DNA from: Nageia nagi
Lineage: Eukaryota > Pinophyta
DNA length: 64,000 nt
Assembly: GCA_050084985.1 (NCBI GenBank)
Contig: JBITNC010000001.1
Span: 107,942,001 to 108,006,000 of the forward strand
Direction: 5' to 3'
Part shown: piece by piece, positions 45,230 through 57,200 of the stretch
Layout of the letters: each line of letters begins with the position of its first letter
How positions within the stretch are numbered: position 1 is the first letter of the stretch
Notes under the pieces: model-generated
What the model was told of the DNA's origin: nothing
What the model saw: only the letters and a program-made list of their open reading frames with translations
Databases searched by the model: none
Translations under genes and position numbers: made by a program

Positions 45230-47956
45230 TGCTACAAAAAAACAAATAAATATACAATAAGAATGTAAACTTTTACAATTTTCATCTATACATATAAAAT
45301 AACTAATAAGCAAACATGTCCCACATGTGTAAACTCATTAACCACGATCCATAGAAGGATAAAGTTGGGGTTGTTTTCTTGTATAGAATTAGGCCTTCAC
45401 CTGGATGCCCGCAAGGTGGAGCCCAGGTACTACCAGTCCTCAACCAGTTCACCTTGGTCAGTGATATACTCTCACAAGGAGAAGTACTTACTATTTTCCA
45501 AGGATCCGACGTATCTTGGACCGGCCATTTTAATTATCTTGATTAAGGGTTTCAGTTTTCCTCCTAGGTTATCAAGATAATCCCTGAATGGACGTGCGGA
45601 CATGTGGTATCACTACACACATGCCTGTCCACCTAATAGAGTTATGTCCAATCCAACAGAGGTCTTAGGGGCAATTAAGACGGACTTACCACCACTTAGT
45701 TCTTCGGACTAAAAGGGCTCCAGTCTGCCCTGTCCTCACCTCATGGCTCCCCAAACAAGTCATGTTGTGGAAAATACGTGCGGATGTATTCATTTTAGGG
45801 GTTACTTTTCACATTTTTGCGTATTGCAAGTATAAGCAAATGTGCAAAAAATATAAAGTAAGATGAAAAATACTCCATCCACACGAACTTGAAACCTTAA
45901 AAAGGCCAAAAAAATTGAGTCCAATGGGTTTTGTTCTAACCCCTAAAGGACTTTTACATTGTTCACATTTTTCTCAAAGCACTTAATTAAACATTAAGAA
46001 CTAAGTCCTACTTAGTATATCACGACTTAAAAATTTAAGTAAGCATGCATCATGCATTAAAAATTTAAGTCCTAAGCATACTTAGTATTCATAACATGCA
46101 TTGTATCATGACTTAAAATTTAAGTAATCATGCATCATGCATTATTTAACTTAAAAGTTTAAGTCCTAAGCATGTATCATTAAGTCTAGCATGCAAGATT
46201 TAGATAAAATTTAAGTAAAATTATAGCACCCCCCTTTTTACTTAAAGGTTTAGCCCTAGACTTGTATGCTAAGACTTGTCGTATAAATAAATGCATTTTA
46301 AGTAAAAAAAATGCCCTTATTTACGTGAAATACTTAAAAAAAAATCCCTTAAATGGTTAATTAAAAAAAAGGTCAAATCCCTTTGGAGTGGGTGAAGAAA
46401 AAAAATAAAACTTAACAACTATGGTTGAAAAGAAAAAAAATGAAAGGTGACCAAGTGGAGGAGGAGAGACAGGGCGGCAGAGGAAGACCAAGGTCGTTGA
46501 AACCGCGTGGGTAGTGGCGGGCGGAGGCCGCGTGGGGCGGCCAGTCAAAGTGAGCCGTTGAGTGTTTTTGTTTTTTTTTTAAAATAGTGTCAATGCCTGG
46601 CCACGAATCCAAGCCATCCACTTTGGACTATAACGAGTTGAATGCTCTCCTCATTTCCTAATGGCCATGAGAAGATGTCTTGTTCAGGCATACACTCGAA
46701 AAACGTCGTAGTCATCTCGTCAAATAATTCTGTGTTGGGCAGATCCTGCGATCAGGTCATGAAAGGAGAGAAGGGGAGGCGCAGCAGCAGCGAGAGAGAG
46801 CCGGCAACATCAGGTGGCGTGAGGTGCACGTGAGCAGAGAAGGGCGTGCAAAGTTGTTATCCTACGATCAGTGCAGTCCAGGACACTATGGCTGCATCAG
46901 GCATGGCGTACGCCATGCTGCAGCTGGTCGATGGAGGAGGCAGGTCCTGCACGAGGAGGGAAGGCACAGCCGGCTCGAAGAGTTGGTGGGAGGAGCGCAG
47001 GCCGCGAAGACCAGCGAGGAAGGAGGGAGCCAGCGACGTCAGGTGGCGGGCTGTTTAGGAGGAGCGTATCAGGCAGGAGGCACAGGACACGCGTGCCCAA
47101 TTCCCAATTTTACATCCGAATCACACGTGAGCATGCAACGTTGTCAAACAAATCGTAGGTGTGCATTCTATCAAACAATTCACAGACCCTCAATGTACCC
47201 AATTTTGTGCATATTCTCTGATCATGGCAGGCCACGAAACGCAGAGCTGGCGAGGGAGGCTGCGAGGAAAGGGCTGCACCGCGTGGACCCGTTCATGTCA
47301 CTTTGTCGAGGCATTTTGTCAAACAGTTTACAGATCCATTCACATTTGTGTTCCCCAACATTTTATAATTTTTGAATATTTTAAATAGATTTAAAATCTA
47401 AAAATATATAGAACTATTTGTGCTTTTTAAACAAATTATCCTCCTCTTTATGTCAACAATAAAATATGTAAACAAAATTGCATCTTCCTCCTTGTTTTGA
47501 TATTGTTCACAAAAGACTATTTTGAGTAAAAAATTGTAATATTTCTCAAATGTTGTATACTAACCATCTCCTTTTTTTTGTTTGTTTAAATGTAGCAATT
47601 TAAGCACTTTGTAAAAATTGCAAGTAAACAAAAGGTTAGTAATAACAACAAACAAGGAACATCATATTACAATTTTGTTAGCCATGTATTGCCCAAACAA
47701 AAAAAATGAGCTCAACACATAGCAAATAATGTTAGTATCATTAGTGCATAAGCCAAAAAAAATGAAGGAGATTATATGAAGGAGGTTATACCTTCTCTTG
47801 AATTTACCTCACCAAGAAGATTAGGATTAAGATCTCCAAATTTGAGAAGGATGAAGCACCTCCAAAATGTAGCTTCCACACCAAAAGAGCTTCCTCAACA
47901 AGGAGAGTTTCAACACCAAGAAGAGCTTCCTCAACAAGGAGAGTTTCAACACCAAG
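45230..47956 (-). other. Leader-like and foreign region inside element Z
   Basis: This 2.7-kb stretch between the inverted LTR fragment and gag has no retroelement coding sequence. 45250-46440 is AT-rich, with repeats of TTAAGTCCTAAGCAT-type words near 45990-46250. 46440-47320 is GC-rich. 47330-47760 is AT-rich again. Near 47776-47956 lies a short plus-strand frame with two 36-bp repeats (PQQGEFQHQEEL). Confidence 0.6.
46440..47320. other. GC-rich insert inside element Z
   Basis: This is the most GC-rich stretch of the window by eye, within AT-rich DNA. Overlapping open frames occur on both strands (for example 46642-46833, 46824-47375, 46897-47100), but none has a recognisable domain. Internal near-repeats such as GAGCCGGCAACATCAGGTGG and GAGCCAGCGACGTCAGGTGG are present. 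It may be captured host sequence or another element. Confidence 0.5.
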
Positions 47957-47958
47957 AA
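47887..47958 (+). repeat. 36-bp tandem duplication
   Basis: Two units of GAGCTTCCTCAACAAGGAGA plus GTTTCAACACCAAGAA start at 47887 and 47923. The second unit abuts the inverted LTR fragment. Confidence 0.9.
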
Positions 47959-48058
47959 GAGCTAGTTGTGGATGTACTCCCAAGGAGGGAGGAACCACAT
48001 TATATTGGTGTCATATTGTGTGAATGATGTTCTTAGAATTATAGATGTGTAATCTTGA
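47957..48058 (+). repeat. Inverted fragment of element Z LTR
   Basis: About 100 bases (AGAGCTAGTTGTGGATGTAC to GATGTGTAATCTTGA) match the LTR but in plus orientation, opposite to both terminal LTRs. At 48058 it joins directly to integrase sequence; at 47957 it joins unrelated sequence. Confidence 0.88.
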
Positions 48059-49249
48059 CACCTATTTAGGGTGTGAATAGCAGTGTGAACAGCTTCGCCC
48101 CATAAGAAACTAGGAAGGTGACCCAACATGCATCTTGCCATTTCCATAATGGTGCGATTCTTCCTTTCAGCAACTCCATTTTGCTGAGGGGTGTATGGGA
48201 TTGTGAATTGTCGCTTAATCCCATGTTTAACACAAAAGTAGTTAAACTCATTGCTATTATATTCACCCCCATTGTCTGATCTCAGCATTTTGATCTTAAA
48301 ATTAGTTTGATTTTCAACAAGTGCCTTGAAGTCTTGAAACCTGTCAAAAGTTTGATCCTTGTGCTCAAGTAGATAACCAAATGTCATCCTACTGAAGTCA
48401 TCAATGAAGGTCAGAACATAAGAAGCTCCACCTAGTGACTTAGTCTGAAAAGGACCCATCAAATCTGAATGCACAAGTTGAAGAGGACAAGTAGCCCGAG
48501 TTGCCTTATCTTTTTCAAACTTTTGCCTATGCATCTTTCCTAGAATGCACCTTTCACAAAGACCAACTGTGGGTGAAATATTAGGTAAACCTTCCACAAG
48601 TTCTTGAGTTTTCATGGCTTGAATACTCTTGTGGTTAAGGTGTCCTAATCGTTGATGCCAAAGATTACCTTTTGAACAAACATTTGTAGCAAGACAAATC
48701 TTTGAAGGTACTTGATCCACAATATAAAGGTCATTCTTTACTGATCCTTTCATCAAAGTGGCAAGTCCTTTCTTAACACACCAAGAGTGTGAGGTAAACT
48801 CAAATGAGCATCCTTTCCTTGTAATTTGAATCACGGAGATGAGATTCATCCTTAGTTTAGGCACATAAAAGACATTGTCAAGAGTCTTTCCATGAATCTT
48901 CACACTCCCTATTCCGTGAACATCAAGGACTGTATTATCACCTATCACAACTGCATCCTTTTTGTACTTATGAAAATTTTCAAACTTATCTTTTTCATAA
49001 CACATGTGATTAGTGCATCCTGTATCAACAATCCAGTCATTTGAAATAGTTTGAGTCATTGAGTAGTAGGCAACAGAAGCAGCATGCTTGTTCTTCTTTT
49101 TATTATTGAAATTTCTCACATTTGCATTTCCCTTTCCTTTTTGAGCAAATTTCTTTTTGCGACAATCATACTCTTTGTGCCCAAAGATGCCACAGAAGTT
49201 ACAATTCCCATCAAACTTTTCTTGAGGTGTTGGATTGCTGGATCCTGCT
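48059..49249 (-). pseudogene. Second, partial gag-protease-integrase copy in element Z
   Basis: This segment repeats 43279-44468 with only about four differences. It runs in one frame from the end of Gag (SSNPTPQEKFDGNCNFCGIF) through protease and the integrase zinc domain to the DDE core, ending at HTLNRC, where the inverted LTR begins. It is fused to the primer-binding site at a shared AGCAGGATCC word. The frame has no ATG before protease. It keeps the bases missing from the main copy, so it is the more intact of the two, though truncated. Confidence 0.88.
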
Positions 49250-49258
49250 CTGATACCA
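49247..49258 (-). other. Primer-binding site of element Z
   Basis: Minus strand TGGTATCAGAGC, the initiator tRNA-Met site usual in plant Copia elements, lies two bases inside the 5' LTR end. Confidence 0.9.
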
Positions 49259-49260
49259 AT

Positions 49261-49758
49261 TGAAGGATTTGAACTATAACTAAACAAATCCTCTAGGACC
49301 TTAGACTAGGAAACTCAAGATTACACATCTATAATTCTAAGAACATCATTCACACAATATGACACCAATATAATGTGGTTCCTCCCTCCTTGGGAGTACA
49401 TCCACAACTAGCTCTCTTATTCTCAAATCTATGTCTCTCTTACAACTATTCTCTAGCTTTCTCCTACACAACCAAGTAGAGTAATCTTACTCAAAACTTA
49501 GATATATTTACATGAGGAGAGGCCCTCTATTTATAGGTTGAGAGCACCTCCCTAACCTTCCTTTAACCCAAGGGTAAGGTTAGGGTTACATTAAATGTAC
49601 CACCAAACTTCAACCTACCAACTAACTCCTTTGGTAAAGTCAAAGTCTATACATTAAAGAATTCTATTAATCACTTAAGGTATCTACATACCCTTAAGTG
49701 ATTAATTGAATTTACAAGGAGTCTAGATATTCACAATATTTCATTACAAATTCTAACA
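49261..49758 (-). repeat. 5' LTR of element Z
   Basis: 498 bp, the same length as the 3' LTR and with no difference I could find by eye, which implies recent insertion. TATA box CTATAAATAGAGGG on the minus strand. Confidence 0.95.
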
Positions 49759-49763
49759 AGAAC

Positions 49764-50935
49764 AACAAAGTAGACATAAATATTTTTAATAATTTTCATA
49801 GATGTATGCAGGTAATATTTGTAATTTTATTTTCCAAGAAGCTTGATCACATTTTATAAATTAGAGCACAATAATTATAAATTGGAACTCCCCATGCTTG
49901 TTTTGGCCTTCTTGCTCCATATATGTAGTTACGTTGCATATTAATTCGATGTCTACCCATATTTTATGTGAGGTTGTTAATCTTTTTAGTCTCAAGATGG
50001 TTGTATTTTATGAATCCAAGCTGAGGTTGTTTATATAGTATGGGGTTAACCTTGCGAAAAAGGTCATTAAGATTGATTCTATTGGAAGGAAGATCACTAT
50101 GTATTTTCTATTTATAGTGTGGGTTTATTTTTCTAGTCATTAATGGACTAGGAGACCATTTTCCTGCTTGATAAGACTGTTAGGCCCTACTTTCTTATTA
50201 TCGATGGAGGGGCTTAATGAATATGAAGTTGTTAATTGAGTTCCTTCTATGTGAGGCTATTTTTCTCCATTCCCTATAGCTTAGTCTAGTTGTAGGTATT
50301 CATATTCACAAGCTCAAACTTGGGTTCATTTCCTATTTTTTTCCTACACCCTACAATTTTATGAGGACTAGACTTTCTAGCATCTTTTTCCCTTTCTTTT
50401 TGCATCATTTATTATCTCTTTCTTATAACTTTTAAACTTGAACCAAGGATCTCCGCCAAGTGGAGCAAGATATGACTTGTAAATTTGAAGGTTGGACCTT
50501 GTCCATCAAATTCTTAGTTCATATGGTTCTATAATGGCATGAGGTTATACCATACAAATCAATAATTTTTTGCATGCCTGATAGGACTCATCCCATAACA
50601 CTTTCAAGGTAAATCTAGTGATCTTTTATTATGAATATTTGTACATTTTGTCTATTTCTTGTAAATAGGATGGAAAATTTGTTGGTTTAGGTTGCACAAG
50701 CCTGGGCAAATAGAGATTTTTATGACCTCCTCATTGCAAGCAATATTTCAATCATGTTTGAGGAATTCAATCTATATATATCATAGCAATGGTGGATGTG
50801 TGTAGGGTGTTGGAGACATTCACACCTTGTTTGTCTTTCATCCCTCTAACCCCTGCCAACTCCTATAATTACACATATTTTGTTGGTACAATATTTCCAC
50901 TTCAGACTAACTAAAGTGCATTTTTGGTGCAAAAA
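49764..50935. other. Distal part of left LTR and interior of element X
   Basis: 49764-50563 continues the left LTR after the Copia insertion; its last 350 bases match 52035-52395. 50564-50935 is the whole interior of the element. No ORF, primer-binding site or polypurine tract is clear. Confidence 0.65.
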
Positions 50936-52395
50936 TGTTATATTAAGATATAACATTAATTTATTTTTTTTACGTTTATTGTATAATTTTTAATTTTTAA
51001 TATTGTAAATATTTTACTTTGAGCACCTATAGAATTTTGTATTCATTGTAAATATTTATGCAAACCCATCTTGTAAATATTTAAAATTAAAAGCTTGATA
51101 CATTTTCATCTTCGATGGTATTGTTCACACTTGAATTTTGATGATCATATTAAGCATTTTCTATGTCTTGGAGGCCAATGATTTTATGGATCTTGAGGCA
51201 TGTATAAGGCCTATGAGCATAAAAATAATTCCAAAACTAGATCTCCTTATCTATACTGAAATTGGGGACTACATTACTATATTGTATTACGTTCAAGATC
51301 TTTTGAGAAGTGATATTATCATTATGTAAAGGGCTAAACAAATGATAATAACTACAAGAGGACTCATTTAGTTATCCAACACAAGACCTTGTGTAGAATA
51401 CAAATTTGTAGAGATTGAAGAGATTTGAAGAAGTAAAGAAGAGTGTGCATTGGTATAAACATCTTGTGAATCTCTAACTTGACAAAGTTATATTTAAGTG
51501 AGGATAATCATCCCATGTATGCACTCCACACACCCTGAGACCTTACACCCATGTATTACCTAGCAGCATTGATGAAAATATCATACCTAGCCCACTATGT
51601 TGATGACATCAACATTTGCACAGCCATTCCTCAATGTTAGTATCAATCCTGGGCTAGTTACTATCTCCATATTGATGTTTGAATTATTTGATTAATGACT
51701 TATCAAAATGTAGTCTCATGGAATTTTAATAATCACATTAACATATGTGTATAGAATATTTTAAAAAAACTATAGAGGAAATATCTAAGGAGACTATATG
51801 ATTGTAAACACATGAGAAATAGAAGTGTTATAGAACCTAGCTCCCATATCAATGTTTCAATGATGTATCAGAATAAAGAGATATCAAGAGGAATGTGGGA
51901 GCCATATAGAAAGAATCAAGTGCAATGATAAGAGGGCCTCATTTAATCATACAATAGAAGAATCAATGCACAATGCAGACCTATATGAGTTGAAGGTATT
52001 ATGAAAAGTATGGAAAATAAAGCATATATGTATTATTGATGGAGAAACGTACATGAATATGAAGTTTCTAGTTGAATTCCTTCTTTGTAGAGTTATTTTA
52101 TTCATTTCTTGCAACTTATTCTAGTTGTGGGTATTCCTATTCACAAGCCAAAACTTGGGGTCATTTCCCATTTATTTCCTGCACCCTATAATTTTTTGAG
52201 CACCAAACTCTTTTTGAAGTATTTTTTCTTTTTTTTAGAGCATTTCCTATCTCTTTCTTGTAACTTTAAAACTTGACCCAAGGCTCTCCATGTCAAGTGG
52301 AACAAGAACTAACTTGTAAAGGTTTAACCTCATCCATCCAACGCTTGGTTCATGTAGTTCTATAATGATGTGATATTACACCATATGAATCAACA
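50936..52395. repeat. Right LTR of element X
   Basis: 1460 bp, beginning with the near-palindrome TGTTATATTAAGATATAACA. Relative to the left LTR it lacks about 1 kb between CATATATG and TATTATTGATGGAG. Identity with the left copy is visibly imperfect, so the element is old. Confidence 0.78.
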
Positions 52396-53205
52396 CTCAT
52401 CATCAAGCTTTCTTGTTGAAATAAGTTTTCTCTTCAAATCAAGTATGTGCTTTACTATCTTGAGCAACCACTAATTTCCATTAGGAAATTTAATCAAAAT
52501 CTTACCCATTCACATAATTTTGCATGGGTGATTATTGCGTAATAAAACCTATCCAAATTCACCTTGAACATAATCTATAAAGTATTTTCTATGAGAAATT
52601 GCATGAAAAGAGGCATCATAATCAATAACCCAATAATCAGAATTCTTATCTAAACATAGAATCAAAGCATCTTGAAAAACATCATCTGCAATATTTTTTT
52701 CTTGATTATTACCCTATTTATCTTCATCTTCTTTTCCATCTCTTTTCTGAAACCAATAATTTTAGATGTTCTTTCTTCCCATAATACCAAAATTCCAATT
52801 TACCTTTTCCTTTAGATTTGGATATGCCCTTCTTTGATTTCTCATGGTTTGGAATCTTACCTCTCTCCCTCTATATACCTCTTTTCTGAGTAGTCAAAGC
52901 AATACCTAATGTTTCATATATATATTTCCATTGCATGTACTCATTACGGATAATATCCACAACATCTTCAAACTTTAGCTTGCTAGAATTTGAGGTAGAA
53001 CTACTCATAATAATAAATAAGTTATTCTAGCTTTCTAGCAATGAGCATAATATTAGTAGAGCCCTAATCTCATCATTAAAGTCTATATCAACTAAGTTTA
53101 ATTTATTAATAACTATGTTAAATTCATTCAAGTGATCAGTAATAAACCCACCTTCAATCATTTGAATATTAAACAAATATTTTATGAGGAATACCTTATT
53201 CAAAG

Positions 53206-53424
53206 CTAAGGGTTTTTATATAACTTATCCAAAGTTATCGTGAGATCTTTGGTTGTCTTTTGTTTAGATATATTTAAGGAAACTGTGGATCCTAGGTATA
53301 ACATTGATATTTCCAATGCCTTTCTATAGAGAAGTTCCCACTCTTTATTTGACATAGCCATCAATTTCTTTACGTTTCCACCCAGTGGTAGATAAAGGTC
53401 CTTCTGATATAAATAATCCTCCAT
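53206..53424 (-). pseudogene. Element Y gag remnant
   Basis: The open stretch reads MEDYLYQKDLYLPLGG and LTITLDKLYKNP, matching the start of the Copia Gag family (UBN2-like). A related but more broken version occurs in the plus-strand element at 59011-59300. Downstream gag is present between 53200 and 52401 with stops, including a KSKSK-like basic region near 52800. Confidence 0.7.
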
Positions 53425-53562
53425 CTACATCTTACAAAGCTAAAAGTTTTGGAAATTAAATTTCACAACCTTGAACTTCCCTTCTTCTTCCATTGCTCCC
53501 AATTGAACTAGAAACCCTCCTTTCTATTGAGTACTCAATAAAACAAATGCTTTGATGCCAGT

Positions 53563-54202
53563 TGTTAGGATCTACTATATAAAAATATAGTTTGAGCAAT
53601 TCAACTTATTCTAAATTATAAAAGAATAAACAATAATAAAATCACATAAATAAGAGAAACATATATATAACATGGTTCACCCTATGTGGGCTATGTCCAC
53701 AAATAAATATTCAATTCTTAGTATTAATTAGTCCAAGCCATAAATATATAAAATATGCAACCACACTATTATACCTTCCTCTTTGATTTACAAGATTTTC
53801 TCTCAATATATCATAACAATCTCTCTCACAAATTCACACCTTGAATTCTCTTATTTTAATAATTCCATATATTCTCATACCCTTTACTAGATTAAATTTA
53901 CAACATATAGAAACACCATTACATGCAAACATTAGTTATCTTGAGTTTAATTTATTAAAAAGATCAAGTTAAAGTACTTAAAATAGAAAACTTGTACCTC
54001 TAGTTTGTGATTAGTCACCATAATATCGATTGGGTTTTAGGTTGGTTTCCATCAAACCGATTAGGGAGGGTTAGTTTCCCAATCAAGATTGATCAATCAC
54101 TACCAAACCGATTGACTTTGTTGATCAAAATTATGTATATCAATTGCTAAAATAGAGATTTATTTTTTATACTAAGTCAAAAATCAAGTTCTAAAACTAA
54201 CA
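53563..54202 (-). repeat. 5' LTR of element Y (shortened)
   Basis: 640 bp, with minus-strand start TGTTAGTTTTAGAACTTG and end GATCCTAACA. Compared with the 3' LTR it lacks about 300 bases, including the TATA region, so this copy probably lost its promoter after insertion. Confidence 0.78.
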
Positions 54203-54207
54203 AGTGA

Positions 54208-57200
54208 TTGCATTAGCCTCAAAAGCCTGCTTGATAAAATAAATATGATAATCAAATGTTTAATCAACCACCAAGGAATGTGGCAAAGTAATGCACCATA
54301 AAACCATAAATGAGTGTGTAAGATCATTAGCTTTGCTAGAGGTATAAAATAGGTCACAAGAAAAAATATTCAAAAATATTTTTAAAGGGAACGTGGAGAT
54401 TTGTTGGACATACTTATTGGAGTAAAATGATAGTGATATTTGCAAATGATCATGATCAAATAATAGGTTATAGGAGTTTTTACTATTTAGGATTATATGT
54501 AGGATATCACATCAACTTTATGAGCTTATTTGGTAGAGCACCACATCATGAGTAGGAAGGAATGAACATGCAGGCTACCATCTCAATCAAACATGCAATG
54601 GAGGAGAGTATAGGAAGTGTTAGCATTTTGTAAGTTTATTATGTACACTTTCTTTATTCTTTCTTATAGATATAATATGTGTTTGTGAAAAATTCACATA
54701 AGGGAGTAAAGAGAAGACACACAAGTTGGAGCCTTCAAGTTTGATGGTGCATATCCAACCCTTCATCTAGTATTCACATGCATGTTTCTCATGAGTTTTT
54801 TATACTAATTTTTCTTTCATTTCATAGAGGGATAATGTTAAATATCTGCATTCATTTTATTTTTCATTGGGTATTATTTTTATTACATGGAATGGTATTA
54901 TTTTATTTTTATTTTTATATTAAATATCTCTTATTGCAATGTTGTTGAAATGAGTTCTCATTGTTATGCATTTTTACAAGTATAATGTTCATGTTTTAAA
55001 ATATTTTGTGGGCATATTTTTTATTTGCAATTTGTAAAAGTTGAATGCATGTCATATACCCAAATTTTCATACTAAAATGTCACACCATTTTTTTAAATT
55101 AAAGATTGAATTTAGAATATTTCTAACATTATTGTATAGGTAAGCTTTCTCTATCTAACCCTAAGAATTTAACATTTATCTTATTAATGATAGAACATAA
55201 CTTCTTACATACAATGAACATTTGCTACACACACATCACTTATTAATTACAATCAACAATTACTACACACACATACATGCACATGAACACATACGCGTAC
55301 ATACTCACACATGTACATGTACACACACATGCACATGCACATGCACATAGACGTACATGTACATGCACACAAACACACAAATACATACACACAATGGATC
55401 TTGTTGTAATTTAATCACTTATTTTCTTATTAAACCACTTTAAACTATTATCATAAGTTTCAAGGGATAAGCCACAATCAATACCCTCATGCATAATTAA
55501 ATTATTCAAAATTAAGGATCCGTTAAATGTTAGTAATTTACTTTAGATTTGAAATATAATTTTAACATTATGATTATTGTTAAGTGGTTTAGTAAATATC
55601 ATAACACAAATCCAATTTATAATATTATATATATTGAATTCAATTTATTTAAACACCCAATAAAGCCAATTCAAGTAGTAATTCAAGATTTGAATATTAC
55701 AATTATTTACTCAACAATTAATCAAGCACATGATTAGCACTAGTACTCTTCATTATATTAAGACAATAATTGAGATTCATATCATTAATAAGATCAATCT
55801 TAATATATAGATATTTATTTATAGGTTTGCAATTGAACTATTTGCTAGAGATAAACATCATATGCTAATGACTAACCAAAGATATATTAAGTAGTTTTTC
55901 ACATGTTAAATATCCATGACATAATTTTCTACATCTATGAGTTATTTATTTTAACCACTTACATCAATTTAGTCTTCAAGTATTCAAAGATAATTTGCTC
56001 ACAACATTATGAAATCTACCAATAGACATTATTGACTATCATTCCATAATACATTTAATGTAACGAGTCATCTACTTAAGTTATTTCTATAATTAAGAAG
56101 ATAATAAAATGTCATCTATAAAATAATAAATTATTATTGAATTCCCATCATAAAACATAAAGCAATTAGGCCATATATGTAAGAAGTGTTCAAATCTATT
56201 TATAAATCTACCATAATGATTTAACCATCTACATAAATAGTACAAATCCACAAATAGCATAAAGATATAGCATACTTATGTACCACCAGGTTGTCCAAAA
56301 TGGAGTTCAATTGTTCACAAAATAGCCACAAAGGTTTATACAAATATACATAATCCATCAAATAACATCAATATTTATAAGTAATTCTTTTTTTGATAGT
56401 CCACATCAACACTTTTGAATTTACAAGTATTATACCATTTGTTTTATATTCATAATACCAAAACATTAAGTTAATATACCTTCACTTTTTCTACTCTTAA
56501 TGAAAAATATCCAAGTCCATATTCCAATAAATAGTTCCATCTTCTAGCCACCCACTGCAATAAGCCCTGCATCTACAATCAGAATACATTCAAATTATAA
56601 GACTCACTTCTCAACTAACCTAAAACTATCTCCTAAATGGTTGTTAGTTAATCAAGATCAGACATCATTTGATATATAATTAAATAAATTATCATCAAGT
56701 AAAAAATGTACCAAGAAAAATAATCAACAATAAGCTTAACAAGATCAATGCATTATTCATATTAAACAACCTTGCTTCTTTGGACTCAAGTAAGTGTTCA
56801 TTCACATGTACTTTAGTAATTCATATAATAAGTCCCATACAATTATTATGAAATCAAATTCATATTTCATTCTATTTTAACTACATTATTAAGTATACAA
56901 AACTTGCATTTTCCTAGGGACAATATTAAGGGTTCATTTCAATGAACTACGATGCTAAATTCTAATTGAACATCTGCCAACCATGGAAAGATGAAAAATA
57001 TTATGCATCCAACCCTTGAGATTAGATAATAATATCTTATCCAAGATAACAAATTATCCATGCAACTTAACTAATGCATAAGTTCTCCCTTAAATGCATC
57101 CATTACATGAGTTCATGTATCCTCAACTCAATTGAGAATCCTGCCTAAAGAATAGACACTTTTAGTTTCAAGTGTATCCTTAATAGAATGAAATCAAGTA

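Larger units (their letters stand above)
39957..49758 (-). mobile_element. Element Z: young, rearranged Copia retrotransposon, TSD AGAAC
   Basis: Two 498-bp LTRs (49758-49261 and 40454-39957) look identical by eye and are flanked by AGAAC (39952-39956, 49759-49763). Minus-strand order: 5' LTR; primer-binding site 49258-49247; a partial gag-protease-integrase segment (49249-48059); an inverted LTR fragment (48058-47957); about 2.7 kb of leader with a GC-rich insert; full gag-pol (45229-41305); a 48-bp-type repeat array; polypurine tract 40464-40455; 3' LTR. Domain order protease-integrase-RT-RNase H defines Copia. Gag-pol carries two one-base deletions and one stop. Confidence 0.92.
38317..52395. 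mobile_element. Element X: long-LTR, nearly coreless retroelement, TSD CTCAT
   Basis: Both termini are TG...CA (TGTTATATTAA at 38317, GAATCAACA at 52395), and CTCAT flanks each side (38312-38316, 52396-52400). Left and right LTRs share two homologous blocks: 38317-39405 with 50936-52025, and about 50207-50563 with 52035-52395. The interior between LTRs is only 50564-50935. The left LTR is interrupted by element Z. No coding capacity is seen, so this is a TRIM/LARD-like or internally deleted element. It sits in the pol/gag of element Y. Confidence 0.82.
34635..54202 (-). mobile_element. Element Y: old Copia retrotransposon, outermost of nest, TSD AGTGA
   Basis: The element is bounded by AGTGA at 34630-34634 and 54203-54207, with termini TGTTAG at both plus-strand and minus-strand starts. 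It reads on the minus strand. The 5' LTR is 54202-53563, followed by the primer-binding-like ACTGGCATCAAAGC and gag (53424-53206). Its interior is cut by element X (38317-52395); integrase, reverse transcriptase and RNase H remnants continue at 38311-35570, and the 3' LTR is 35569-34635. All ORFs carry multiple stops. Its own sequence without the insertion is about 5.5 kb. Confidence 0.88.

Noticed and set aside
44279-45260. Plus-strand ORFs opposite element Z gag
   Set aside because: Antisense shadows of Gag; low-complexity Cys/Ser-rich translations come from the CCHC and Asn-rich regions.
46357-47388. Several overlapping ORFs in the GC-rich block as a host gene
   Set aside because: No domain, no splice signals joining them, and frames on both strands are open simply because GC-rich DNA has few stops.
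47962-49287. 441-residue ORF beginning in the LTR
   Set aside because: Its first codon is TTG and no in-frame ATG occurs before protease; it is a fusion artefact of the rearranged element rather than an expressed gene.
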